Shown: in pieces, positions 48,387 through 59,867 of the stretch
How the letters are laid out: each line of letters opens with the position of its first letter
Numbering within the stretch: position 1 is the stretch's first letter
NCBI GenBank assembly: GCA_011947345.1
Contig: JAAVTG010000077.1
Coordinates: 248,001-312,000 of the forward strand
Source of the DNA: Phytophthora quininea
Taxonomy: Eukaryota > Oomycota > Peronosporomycetes > Peronosporales > Peronosporaceae
Reading direction: 5' to 3'
DNA: 64,000 nt
Translations under genes and position numbers: made by a program
The notes under the pieces: model-generated
Told to the model about the DNA's origin: nothing
Databases searched by the model: none
The model's input: only the letters and a program-made list of their open reading frames with translations

Positions 48387-48707
48387 TTTGGACAAGGGTT
48401 GTTGAGAAATGAGGCTCTTCCAAGTTGGTGTTGAGGGACTCTGCCTGTGAGGAAGAGGTGGAGCACGCCGTATGATCCTTTTTACAGTTCGCGTCGCGTC
48501 AGATGGCCAGAACCAGTATACGGTTGGTCCTTATTGAGAGCAGTGTGGCGGTAGAGACTTTCCTGTGCGGACAGATGCAGTTGAGCTGGTCCTGATGCGA
48601 GCCAGCAGAAGCAACGGAGACCCAGTTAAAAGGAAACATCAAGATGGGTATGTACTTACAACACACACAGGCAGCGAGCGCTTTGGTACACTGCCGGTGT
48701 ATAACAT
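48387..48707. other. Spacer between crystallin-like genes A and B
   Basis: About 320 bases upstream of gene A and downstream of gene B. No separate gene is seen; it should hold the gene A promoter. Confidence 0.4.
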
Positions 48708-49486
48708 TTACGCCATTAGTGCGACGGATCCTGGCCCCGACCCTTTGTCAGGCGATACGAATTCAAGGGAGCTCATCGTGTTCATGACGTCGCCGATGGT
48801 AACAGCACGGTAATCGGTAAAGCGGTACGATGGTGCTGACGCCTTGATCGCGTCGGCGCTCATTGCCACCGGACTGTGAAGCACCCGTTGAACTGGTCAT
48901 TGTCATAGACGACGACATCAAAGTCGTGCATCTTGGTCTTGAACAGCATCACTTCATCGAAGAAAACGTGGTCCATGGAAGTGACCTCTTCGCGTAGCAG
49001 TGGCCGTAGGCACCGGACACATTGCCTCCAAGAAAGCACGCACGCTTAGCCTCCTCCACGTATTGCTCGCTAGTTTGCGGGTATATGTCTAAGAGAATTT
49101 GGTCCGACAGATCATAGTCTTCCGCAGTGTAGACGCTCGATCGAGATGATGCGGACATGTTCGATCGTCGTGTATGCCGCCGACTGCATACGGGCGTAGA
49201 CGGCGAGCTCGCATCCCTTAGGAAACTTGATACTCCTCAGAAAGGTTGGTGTATTGATCGGGTTCACCTCTGTGCAGTTGTTGTCAGCTTTCCCGACGCA
49301 GAATTTGAGGCCTTTAAAGCCAGCTTGCTCATAGAAGCACACGGAGCAGTCGCTAGTAGCGGTAGGAATCGTGTTACTCTTTCTTTGGAACTTGCTGGCC
49401 CAGTCTGGATCGGTCGATGTTGCGGAGATGGAGCCAATTGCAATACCACACGCGATGGTAGCGATTGACAACGCAGACTGAACCAT
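48708..49486 (-). CDS. Secreted crystallin-like protein B, several frame breaks
   Basis: The ATG at 49486 starts a signal peptide (ALSIATIACGIAIGSISAT). CSVCFYEQAGFKGLKFCVG follows, then a central part with ACFLGGNVSGAYGHCY and, near 48900, the second motif region FDVVVYDNDQFNG. The frame changes about three or four times (around 49145, 48965 and 48880), while family sequence continues in each new frame. The C-terminus ends near 48708. It carries more breaks than its neighbours, so a true pseudogene is a real possibility here. Confidence 0.6.
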
Positions 49487-49785
49487 GATAGAGTTGAGTT
49501 GGGGTTCCTTGAGAATTGGGAAATGGTCGATCCCTTCCGCATCATTTCAATTGTACAAGATCACACGTTTAAACGAAGAAGAGGTGGCGTTTCCATATGC
49601 ATATCATCGTCCAGCAAGGCTGATGTAAGACCAAAAACAAAACGCAAGCTCGAACAGCAAAGTTCTTCTCAAAAACATGTTAAGCAATTCTTGATGTAGC
49701 AACTCACCAGGTTCAGCTCACGGCAATCTGGACAGCTTAAGTCTCGTGGAAGCCAATCGATGCGGTTTGAATTCTTACTTCCATT

Positions 49786-50507
49786 CTACAAGCGGCCCCG
49801 AAGATAGCCGTCTCCTGCAGTAGTCGCAATGGTAATGGAACGCACCTTGCCCCGCATCGTCTCCATCATGCCAGTATTGCCACGCTTGTCCGTCTCCAGG
49901 TTCTTGCTGTTCTGTGTGAATCTCTGTGAAAGCGCATTGGGGTCTCCGCGGTTGAAGTTTTCCTTCTCGTAAGCGATGACATCAAAGTTGTTCTTGTTCG
50001 TCTTGAACACCAGCAGCTCGTTGAATGCGTCGCAGTATTGACTTTCAACGGCTGGCACGTTGCCGGTATAGCACCGACCGTAGCCATGGCCAGATGTCGG
50101 GACACCCAGAAAGCAGGCTCGCCCAGCCTCCTCAACATACACTTCCTGGACTACACTCTCGTAGCCAGTGCTCTCCACGTCCACCGAGATGGCGTCGACG
50201 CGCTCTCCGTAAGAAAGTACCGTCACGCGAGCATTGACGACGAGATCGCAGTCCCCGCCAAACTTGATGCTTCCGATTGTCCCGGGAGTCTGGATCGGGT
50301 TGACGCTGGTGCATGTCTTAGGACGCTTGCCGATGCAAACGTCTGTCCTTTGAAGTTAGCCTGCTCGTAGAAGCACACAGAGCAGCTACTCGTCGCGGCC
50401 GGCATCTCGTTGATCTTGCTCCGGAACTCGTTCTGCCAAGTCGAGGACGCGGTAGTTGATCCCCAGATCGAAAGAGCACAAAGCACGGCAGACAGGAAGC
50501 GGACCAT
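49786..50507 (-). CDS. Secreted crystallin-like protein C
   Basis: The signal peptide from the ATG at 50507 is FLSAVLCALSIWGSTTAS. The first motif CSVCFYEQANFKGQTF is intact, and one base is missing about 60 codons into the mature protein, near 50335-50345. After that the frame runs clean to 49786 through GERVDAIS, ACFLGVPTSGHGYGRCYTG and FDVIAYEKENFNRGD, the second motif. Closest to copy A in the ACFLGVPTSG segment. Together A, B and C span 2.9 kb in one orientation. Confidence 0.72.
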
Positions 50508-50778
50508 TGCGACGAAGTTGATTGTGTGAGTTGGCGAAAGTTGGCAAGTGAGCTCTGTGGGTAGAATTGCTTCCGGGGATTATGCTTTCGGTGGTCAAGT
50601 CGACGGAGGGCGTATCTCGTGAGGATGGTTGTCCTCGTAACCACAAAACGCGGCAGATGTCGACTGGTCCCAGCAACAGCTTGAAGTGAGTTAAACGCCA
50701 CGCGCTCCATAATTTTCGCGTGTGGGTGGATATAGTTTCGCACCTCATATGGTAAGAGGCTTGTGGATGGTCACCAGT

Positions 50779-53607
50779 TCACTGTCTAGAGCTGTACTGC
50801 TTCTTGAGGTTTTCGTAGTGTGCGATCTCTGCAGGCGACACCGACGGAACTACCTGCGATAGAGCCTTCATAAAGTGATCTTGGCTCACAGGAACGCGAA
50901 GTTCTTCCGGAGATAACCGGTTGAGTAGCAGGCGGATTGTCATGGGGCTGGACGAGTAGCAATCTTCTGCATTGATTGCCTCTAACAATTCGCCGAGTTA
51001 GTCATAGAGAAATATGGAAACAATGAGGCTGCAAACGTACCAAGTTGTTTATCGAGGGCTTCAACTCGGTCCTTCAGCGCGGATGCTAGCGCACTGGAGC
51101 TGAGAGCATAAAAGTCGGCGCCCGTAAAGTTGGAGGGGCAGTGTTCAATGACTGCCTCTAAGTCCGCATCCTTAGCCAAGTCGAATTTCCTCGTCTGCGC
51201 CTTCAACACCTTGAGCTGGGCTGCCTTTTCGGTGCAAATACCGAGATACAGCAGCCGATCAAAGCGCCCTGGACGCAACAGTCCCGTTTCCAACAGATCC
51301 GGTCGATTTGTCGCTCCTATGACAAAGACTTGGTCATTCCCGCCGCCACTGAGGCCGTCAATCTCCGTCAGCAACTGCGAGACCACGCGATCCATGACAC
51401 CACCAGAATCCGAGCCACGTCCGCGCATCGGAGCAAGCGAATCAAGCTCATCAAAGAATAAAATGCACGGCCGACAGCTACGCGCTTTTGCGAACACTTG
51501 CCGCACATTTTTCTCGCTCTCTCCAATGTACATGTTGAGCAATTCAGGTCCTTTCACACTGAGGAAATTGAGGTTGCATTCGGTTGCGATTGCTTTGGCC
51601 AGCAACGTTTTGCCCGTTCCTGGAGGACCGTACAGTAGAATACCTGATCGTTGGCGTACCCCGCTTGCGAACAGTTCGGGATGCTTGATCGGTAGCTGCA
51701 CAACGTCTAGAATTTCGTCCTTGACGTCCTCCAAACCACCGACGTCTGTCCATTTCACATTTGGAATGGATGCGTTGCCAATATTTGCGGACGAAGCCTG
51801 CGCTTGCTGGTTCTGGGCAGACTCCTCCAAGTCCTTCGCCGTTATTGAACACGCAGTGGTGGATTCTCCAAACACTATCTTTGCTAGAGACTGCAACGAA
51901 TCCCCTTCATCGCTCAAAACCCGTTCAACAGCGAGGCTTCCCGCATCTGCTAGCAGAGCGGACAACTCTCCATACGTTCGACCTGCACTCAATTGCGCGA
52001 TTTCTTTCAGGTTTACATCCTCATGAAGCTCGATTGAAGATGCCATGTGCTCCAAGAAGTCCAAGCGCTTCGACAAGTCTGGTGCCTCGAGCTGCATTTC
52101 GTACAGAAAACACTGGCGGATGAACTTAGGCACTTCGTTTACATCTTCTACACACGCGATGAGAGGGATACTGTACTGATGCTGGCTTAGCGCACGAATG
52201 CATTCAGAAAGCACAGCACTGATACGTAACTCCGCCTCCTCATTGTCTTTCTCCACAGGGAAAAGGTGGCTGATATACAGAAGACATGGAGAGAGCGCTT
52301 GAGTTTTCGACACTTGCTCGCGGACATTTTCTAGTAAATGCAGCTCCGACTGTCCTGTCAACTCGGTAAAGGGAACCTCCACGGTAACGACTCCCAACTG
52401 CTTGGCCACTTGATGAACGAGCGTCCGTTTGCCAACCCCTCGAGGGCCACTAAGGAGCACAGAGACTGGTATTTCACACATATGAGCTGGATACAGCATT
52501 TCGTACAGTTTTCGTTGCATTGCCGAGGGTAGTGCTGCATCAAACGGCGTCGCAGCTACCGACGCGCTGCCGCGATGTCTGATACTTGACATAAACTGTT
52601 TAACTGTAGCCTCGTCCGGGGATGGTGCCGACGTCGAGGAACCCTGCATGAGCTCCGTGGCTTCCGACACTGTTAATGCAAGCGCATTGTTGTTTTCTCC
52701 ATTTAGCTTCTCCACCCGGAAAAACACCAGCGACGTGTCCAGGACCAGTGTGGGTGGTATCAATTCCGTCACAGGTTCTGATGGCTCATCCGTCTCGGCC
52801 ACCATGCACGCTGCAGGGATCTCCACTCTCTTGTAAGGCACATAGTTCTCCTTATAGCGTTGGTTTTCTGCTAGCAAATGAGATTGGGTCGTCTCTCGCA
52901 GCTCCACCGCAAACACGTCCCCGACTTGCAGCACTTTGGGGTACTTGAAGAAAGCTCGGATCGCGTCCAATAGTCCGTCTCTCTGTTGCATCAGTGCGTG
53001 CTGTCTGCACGACAAAGTGGACACCAGAAGCGGCGCGATCATCGCATAGGAGGCTGCAGCCGGCTGCTGCTGGAGCTTAGGGGCTGTCCTTCCTGGGTTT
53101 GCAGTCCCAGCTCCTGCGGCTTCGACGCTCTGATGGTCACCTGTCAAATGAACACTTGGAGTATAAAACCATCGCTCTTCTTCAATCTTGACACACCATC
53201 ACTCTTACCGTGACTTTTGCAGATGTCAACAACGGGATGTCGAGGTTGAAGGCCAGCAACGGAGACAGCAGGACGTTCCCCACCGACGCACTCCCTTTCT
53301 CTTCCTCTTCATCATCATCTTCTTCCTCAAGTTCAGCAATCGCTGGCACCAGTCTCAGCCTCCCCACGTGGTTTCTACCACCGAAGCAAATGGTCACGAA
53401 CGAGTCATGCACGACTCGCAGTCGTCGCAGCAGCTTCACGTCCGCCGTGGCCACGAGCGTTAGCGACTCGTCCTGCGCACAGAGTGGGTGGGTACCTGCA
53501 CTCCAGACACGGGCACGGACACTGACGCGGTCTGGGGCGGTGCTGGCGAAGGACGAGAGCCACATCGAGAGGCGATCGGAAAGTGATACGTATGCGGAAT
53601 TGTTCAA
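50779..53607 (-). CDS. PEX6: Peroxisome biogenesis AAA ATPase PEX6
   Basis: PEX6 works with PEX1 to pull PEX5 from the peroxisome membrane. The N-terminal domain is encoded at 53182-53607 and contains a run of Glu/Asp. An intron follows, then a 2.1-kb exon. The first AAA module has an altered Walker A (GPRGVGKRT) and a Walker B region without the acidic pair (CLLYISHLF), as is usual in PEX6 D1. The second is canonical: GPPGTGKTLLAK, FFDELDSLAP, and NRPD...LLRPGRFDR. A last exon (50779-50988, spliced over a CTAAC-containing intron) gives the C-terminal helices. One base seems lost between 53060 and 53130. The 5' end is uncertain: the frame opens at TTG 53607 and can be extended toward 53688. 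Confidence 0.88.
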
Positions 53608-53702
53608 CTTGGTGGTGAGATGCGTTATGGTGGTGAATATGCTATATGGCTTTTCATGTACACTTAGGATCTGGAATTGGGGAGAGACATAGCAAGAAGG
53701 TC

Positions 53703-53969
53703 ATGAGCAAGCCCGCCGAGAAGAAGAGCAAGGCGGCTGCAGGCAAGCAGGCAGCGGGTGTCCCTGCAGTGGGCGAGAAGGCGCCGGCGCTGGTGGTGGT
53801 GACGGAGGAGGACGACGAGTTCGAGGAGTTCGAGGACGCGGACTGGACCGGCCAGCACGAGGAGAAGGACGCGCACATCAAGCAGCAGTGGCAGGACGAC
53901 TGGGACGTGGATGAGGCTGATGACGAGTTCTGCAACCAGCTGCGCAAGGAACTGCAGAAGACCAAGTGA
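53703..53969 (+). CDS. SEM1: 26S proteasome subunit SEM1/DSS1
   Basis: A small acidic, largely disordered protein of the proteasome lid, also found in TREX-2 and BRCA2-type complexes. The 88-residue intact frame has a basic Ala/Lys-rich head and then the signature EEDDEFEEFEDADW ... QQWQDDWDVDEADDEF with a C-terminal helix ending LRKELQKTK. The acidic Trp-containing blocks are diagnostic. The start is the ATG at 53703; an upstream in-frame ATG at 53646 adds unrelated residues and overlaps the PEX6 5' region. Single exon. Confidence 0.93.
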   Translation: MSKPAEKKSKAAAGKQAAGVPAVGEKAPALVVVTEEDDEFEEFEDADWTGQHEEKDAHIKQQWQDDWDVDEADDEFCNQLRKELQKTK

Positions 53970-54080
53970 GCGAGGCAAATTGCAGAGCCGAAAAGCCATA
54001 ATAACATTGTAGCTTGGTTTCTGGCCTCTATTACATCAGTAGTGTTCTCCCTGCGTGTTGTCTCGTGCCTATTCCTCCGC

Positions 54081-54665
54081 CTACTGGCTGTCCTTCTTGA
54101 GGTGCGCAGGCACTTCAGGCTCGAATAGGGCGTCGCGCTTCCACTCTGGCACGTACTGCTTGAGCTGCGAGGCCTCCCGCTCGTCCTCAAGGTCGAAAAA
54201 GTCCTCGGGCTTGACGTCGGCCAGCTGGCGGTTGCGCGGGCGCTTGGCGTCCCTGGCCTGCTTGGCTTCATGCTTGGCCTTGGCCAAGGCCTCCGGGTGC
54301 AGCAGCAACTGAGCCTGGTCGAGCGACACGCGCGTGTTCATGAGCTTGTCGACGGGGTCGCGGATCTTGAAGGTCTGGAAGCGGATGATGGGGAACGAGT
54401 TCTTGAGCTTGGCCTCCACCTCCTTCAGCACGCTGGGCGACGTGTTGAACTGCTGCACGATGAGTTTGCCCTCGTAGTGGCGCTGCAGGGCGCCCCACCG
54501 ACGGTCCTCGATGCCGTAGCCCAGTCGCTTCTCACCGCGGTTCTCCGTGGCGCGGATCACGCCGCCCTGCTGGGTGATGAGCGCCGCGCAGTCCTGGAAC
54601 ACGCGCGCCACATCCTTGGGCGGGGACTTGAGGTTGGTCAGCAGCACTTGCTTGTACAGCGGCAT
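54081..54665 (-). CDS. Mitochondrial ribosomal protein S6 (bS6m)
   Basis: A small-subunit protein of the mitochondrial ribosome. The start MPLYKQVLL at 54665 is the typical bS6 first strand. GGVIRATENRGEKRLGYGI, HYEGKLIVQQF and IIRFQTFKI follow in family order. The protein is longer than bacterial S6, with a ~90-residue charged C-terminal extension (EDFFDLEDEREAS). Intact, no introns. An in-frame non-ATG extension upstream is ignored. Divergent from the next gene with only 49 bases between the starts. Confidence 0.85.
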   Translation of the reverse strand: MPLYKQVLLTNLKSPPKDVARVFQDCAALITQQGGVIRATENRGEKRLGYGIEDRRWGALQRHYEGKLIVQQFNTSPSVLKEVEAKLKNSFPIIRFQTFKIRDPVDKLMNTRVSLDQAQLLLHPEALAKAKHEAKQARDAKRPRNRQLADVKPEDFFDLEDEREASQLKQYVPEWKRDALFEPEVPAHLKKDSQ

Positions 54666-54714
54666 CGTCCTCAGCAACAAGGCGTCCAGGTCAATAGCGT
54701 TTGACCGCACAATA

Positions 54715-56203
54715 ATGGCCGTTGATCTTTTCGACCAATGGGCGGTTAGCAGTCCAGGCTATGACCAAACAGCGTCGAAAAACATGGGCCGCCGAGGCGT
54801 GCAGCAGTTGACGCCGCAGCAATGGAAGGAGGCGCTGGAGCTGCAGATCCGAGAGAAGGAGCAGCGCCAGCAGCAGGAGAAAGGGGGCGGCGTGCAGCAG
54901 AAGCGGTCACAGAGCGCCCCGCAAAGGAAAGAGACGACCAGAACTGCGAGCAGGGACTACGGGCAGTGACGGAGGGAGACACCGGGTTTACAGGCGGAAG
55001 GCGGCGATTCTACCAGGCAACGCAGTCTCGCGAAGAGTATCTGAAGGGCTTGCAGGACCAGATCGAGGAAAAAAGGTGGGTAGGTCGGCTATAGGAGGAG
55101 TGACGAGCTCTGTGCTAATGACTGTGGCGTTGGCGTCGTACAGCGGCTAGCTCAAGAGGCCAAGGACAAACAGCAGTCTCAGTGTCGCGGATCTGAGGCC
55201 GAAGAAAACACTTGCAATCGTCAAGAAGCGTTTTCGGGTGACAGGAGAGATAGCTTGCATGTGTCGGTGTGCGCAAAAGAGGTAGCGGTGGATGACAATC
55301 GAGAGGAATTGGCAACATTCTCCATCACTACGTCAAACCAAGATGAAGACGAAGCTAGGCACACCCAAGGCAGCCCTGCAGCCGCCCCTGAGGCGATAAC
55401 AAAGCTGGTTGACTTCTGTGAGGAGCTGCGAAGGCAAAATGAAGACGTCAAGAGACAACTGTCGGAGCAGCACGCAGTGCTTACCAGCCTGCACTCGACG
55501 CTGTCGATTGAAGGAGGAGCGTCTTCTTCTGTCGCCAAATCTCGTCGAAGCGTCGACAAGTCACGTGAAAACACACCTGTAAAGCAATCTCAGGCGAAGC
55601 AAACCGACAGGATGGCAAAGCCGACGCTGCCTGTGATTCCTCGTCCACGGCCCTCGCGAGGAACGACCAAAATTCCGCTTCCCCGAAAAGGGCGCTACGG
55701 ACAGCCGGGGCTCAAATATTAGCATGGTCGAATCCCGCCCACAGAGCTCTCTCGTTCAATCTCCGCTGCCACCCCTGACGGCTGAGGCGAAAACTCATGA
55801 CACCAATGCCATTTTTGCAAAGGACAAGATGTCACCAATTAGTTTACCCCAGGAAAAAGTGCATGTGACCGACGATGACTTTCGAGGTTGCAGTGATGCA
55901 GCTGCCGACCCCGTGGGGAAGAGGAAGATCACGAGAGCGGAATACCAAGCACAAGAGAGTCCAACCAACGCGCTGGTCGCCGTTAGCAGTAACTGGGTGA
56001 AGTCTGGATCGCCATTTGTTCCTCCTGACACGAGTTTCGTTCACGAGATGGAAGAGTTACCGATCAGAGCTGAGAGCAAGCTCGTGCATGACTGGGAAAC
56101 GGATCAAATGGACGATGGCTTACTGGATAGCACGTCCATTATCGTACTCGATGGCGATAGCTTGCTGCTACCCCTTGACAAGGACTTGTCCGACCTGTAC
56201 TGA
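54715..56203 (+). CDS. CSPP1-like coiled-coil protein
   Basis: About 480 residues. The N-terminus is Gln/Arg-rich with a coil (EALELQIREKEQRQQQ). A characteristic YQATQSREEYLKGLQDQIEEKR block near 55060 resembles the repeated units of centrosome and spindle-pole protein CSPP1. An intron follows, then a coil (LVDFCEELRRQNEDVKRQL), a Lys/Pro/Arg-rich stretch with IPLPRKGRYGQ, and an acidic C-terminus ending DKDLSDLY. Single lost bases are likely near 54967 and 55720. A ciliary or basal-body role would suit a zoosporic oomycete but is inferred from a short similarity only. Confidence 0.55.
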
Positions 56204-56567
56204 GCCGAAGAGATGGCTCTGTGTACGAAACATTGTTGGAAAGTGATACAAAATGTGAGGAAGGGAATTGACAAGGCCGAAGAATACCAACGTGTGTAAG
56301 ATAGCTGCTAACGGCGGATGTCGCCAATATGACTCTGGCGAGCGCATTCTTGACGGTCGACGATTCCAGTCCCTCGATGTGGAGCATGTAGATCAAGGTG
56401 TCACTATTTTTTGGCTACACGTTAATAGAAATGTTTCCACCAGCTGTCTGTTCGGTCTCCTGCTGTTGCACCACGAATTCATCCGCGCTAGGTTCAGATG
56501 GCTATGCGCTGCTACATACACGTAACCGTCTCACTTGCGAATCAACCAGAGGAGGAATCAACCCACG
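56204..56567. other. Spacer upstream of the TKL kinase
   Basis: About 360 bases. The called kinase start lacks a signal peptide, so an unseen first exon with the signal sequence may lie here. The frame around 56430-56520 is Cys/Ser/Leu-rich, but no donor/acceptor pair is convincing. Confidence 0.3.
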
Positions 56568-58294
56568 ATGAGCTCGGGCAGCAGCGACTGCGACTGGTAT
56601 GCGCTCAAGTACTTCTACCAGGCCGCAAACTGCACCGGCACGCCGGTCAAGATCCTGATCGAACCGACCATGCCGTCCGAGGGTCTAGAGTGCGCGTCCA
56701 AAGTCGACAACGACACGGGGAGCTCGACACCAGCGCCGAGTGCGCTGCCGACTCGGAGGACTGGTCCTCGTACATGGAGGCGATAGCGACAGAGGCCAAC
56801 TACAAGTACCTGCTTGTCACGGTCTACGTCAACCAAGGCTGCACCGACGTCCATTACGGAGACAACTACGTCGCCGATGGACGGTGCCAGGTCTTCAACG
56901 GCGCCGACAGCCAGGAAGCCACCGTCAACGCAGACGGCACGGCGACGTACGAGTACTTCGGCAACAGCACCTTTTGCACAGGGGATCCGGACTTTACGCT
57001 CACGAGCAGCAACATCTCAGACCCAACGCTCTGCGGAGAAGTCCCTGGGCTATACAATGGCTACCACCTCAGCCTGTTCTCGCCAAGATCGGCGACGAGC
57101 AGCCCAAGCTCCTCGACCGAGACGACAGCAGCTTCAACAACGTCCGCTCCAACAACAGCGACACCAGCTGACAGCTCAACTTCGACCTCCAACTCCGGTT
57201 CAAACACGACGGCAATTGCCGTTGGAGTCTCTGTTGCAGCATTGGTAGTTGTTGTCGTCTTGGGTTGTCTCTGCTGGAGGAAGAGACGCTCTCAAAAGCA
57301 GAACTCAGCGCTGAACAACGCCTTACTAACGCCCAACGCGACGGGGCTGTGGAATGACCCTGTCATTATTGCATCTCGAATCCCTAGAGATAAACTCCAG
57401 GTTGAAAGCCTGCTAAGTCGTGGAGGCTACGGCGAGGTTCGTCGAGGCGTCTTTGACAATCAAGTGGTCGCGGTGAAAATGCTGCTGCCTTCCCATCGAA
57501 ACGATCTGGACCACGTGAACGCGTTTCTGGGAGAAGCAAAGCTCACAGCCTCGTTGGAACACCCTCGAATCGTTCAACTTGTGGGTGTTGCGTGGAACTC
57601 GTTCAAAGACTTGTGCGTCGTGTTGGAATTCGCTGACGGCGGGGATTTACGCTCGCTTCTCGAGACGTTCCACATTGAGCGACATCCGATGGGGTTTGAT
57701 GCCGACAAAGTCCGCATTGCGCTGCACGTCTCGCACGCGCTCACGTATTTGCACTCCCTGGACCACCCGGTACTCCATCGCGACCTCAAGTCCAGGAACA
57801 TCCTGTTGAGCAAAAATCTGGACGCCAAACTTACAGACTTTGGAGTATCCCGCGAAATTGCGATCGACACGATGACCGTCGGCATCGGATCGTCGCTCTG
57901 GATGGCTCCCGAAGTGATGACTGGTGGGAGATACGACGAAAAAGCCGATGTGTTTTCGTTCGGCGTGGTGCTGTCGGAACTGGACACGCAAATGCTGCCG
58001 TATCGGTACTGCAACGACAACTCACGCACCACCTCCAGCTGCGAGCCGACGGAAACTTCGTCGGGAAGGAGTCTGCCCAACGCTGTCCTTATCCAGCGGA
58101 TTGTCAGCGGGCAACTCCAAGCTCAGTTTTCTGACGAGGCTGAGACTCATGCCAGTCAACTGGTTACATTGGGAAGAGCTTGCATAGCCATGGAACCAAA
58201 GAACCGCCCCAAGGCTAGCGAAGCTCTGTTCTGCCTTCACAAATTCGCCAAAGGCTTGCAAGAGCTGCGCGACAGCGAAGAATTTACGAACTAA
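56568..58294 (+). CDS. TKL-type receptor-like protein kinase
   Basis: An ectodomain of about 170 residues has spaced cysteines (SSDCDWYALKYFYQAANC, QGCTDVHYGDN, STFCTGD). It leads to a Ser/Thr-rich stalk and one transmembrane helix (AIAVGVSVAALVVVVVLGCL) with a basic stop-transfer WRKRR. The kinase domain is complete: glycine loop LLSRGGYGEVRRG, VAVKML, HRDLKSRNILL, DFGVSRE and APEV. HRDLKSRN and the general layout fit oomycete tyrosine-kinase-like kinases. The G4 run at 56717-56720 seems to lack one base, which separates the first ~50 ectodomain residues from the rest. The ligand is unknown. Confidence 0.78.
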
Positions 58295-59867
58295 AGCAGC
58301 CAAATACTGGCACTGGAGTGGAGTACAACTCGTATTCGTCATCCTGTTCGTATTGCGGTGGCATACGACCATATTTCTTTTACGGGATCGCTTTGGTTGA
58401 ATCGGCATCCAACATCAAGTTGACTGTCGGCAGCTACATGGTCGCCTTCCAGTTTATCGCTCCGACGGACAAAGTTGCCTTCGACATTGACAACCCCCAG
58501 GAGGTTTTCGGTTCGGCCCGCTTCGTGGATAGACTGACGACGGTGACGAATCAAATGCGCCACAGCAAACTTTGCAAAGACTGGGATCCAGTACATTCTG
58601 ACGCACTGCCGATTACAAATTAGTTTTGCACGGGGAAGACACCAACAGAGTGGCAGCTCTGTGTTTTGCTACCACACAGAGATACGAAAGTTGGAGTCCA
58701 GAGATGGAACGGACGACAAACGAGCATACTGCACGATAATTCCATCGCACTGCGACTTCGATCTTGCACTTCGGTCAACGCTGAAAGTGCTCTGCTGCTT
58801 TGGCTCCAGGCAGGATGTGAATGAAAATGGAGTTGTAATGAAGTCGAGTTGGTGGTCAAGAGTGGGGGAATTGCTTCAGAATGGAGTGGGTTTGCGGAGT
58901 TGCAGCGGAAGCTTGCTGTATCATGCCGAACCGCCGTCATTGTGTCCAGTCCAGCAACGTGATCCGAATGCAAGTGTCGAACTACTATCTGTTTTGAACG
59001 CAAGAACGCGGTGCCTGGGTCGACGTAGCGCATATGTTGAATCAATCGCCACCGATGAGGAATTTTTCGCTGCAAGTTATTTCTAACGAGGATTTTCGCG
59101 CAAGTAAAGCAAAACGTAGATTTTCTGCTGAGAACAGTAGAATTTCCGTCGCACTAATATCGGGTGGCATGGCAAGTGAAGTTGTAGTTTGAAGATTCTA
59201 CGGTGGAGACAAAAATTCAAACAGTTGAGTAACAACAACAACAAGCTTGTTTGCGCGCTCGTGGTTGCAGCGCCCTCATACAACCCAGACGTTCGCCATC
59301 ACGTTCCAAGCGAAAATACATCCGTAAGCATCCGATTCTGCAGCAGGGTGATTACTTTGGGTTTGCCAACTTTTCTTGACGCTCAATCAGCCTTCATCTC
59401 TACAATGGGTGTCCACATTTTTGATGGTCTGTTGGTAGAGTTACCAAGATCTTCGCGTCGCCACTGATGGGATGGTTTGCACACGTACAGAATGGTATTG
59501 TCATGAAAATATTGTAGCCCCAATGCAGCCTGCCATAGGTGACTTTATCTAGCGAGGCCTGAAAAGCACTAACAACATGAGGTAATCACGATCAAGCCAA
59601 GTTCCAGCCCTTACTGACCCCACGTGCATCCACCACTTCATCTTGTATGGATACCAAGGTAGACGCTGCACCCAGAACTTTTCTCTGTGAGCCACCTTGT
59701 GTTGTCATTTTGCGATCTCATCTGGCAAACTGCTGTTTTTGTGTGGCCGCGAACAGCAAACATGCGGAAGTATGCCATCGAAAAAGGAAACTTTGTCCCC
59801 GCCGACATCGCTGGATCGAGCGCAATGTGCAATTCGCACTGCTCCACACTCTTCCACCGCCGCCGAC
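58295..59867. other. Gene-poor stretch with a possible coding remnant
   Basis: About 1.6 kb. A plus-strand frame at 58318-58623 (101 codons, no good ATG) translates to protein-like sequence such as GSYMVAFQFIAPTDKVAFDID and could be an exon or remnant. Other frames on both strands show no motif. The distal end should carry the promoter of crystallin-like gene D. Confidence 0.35.
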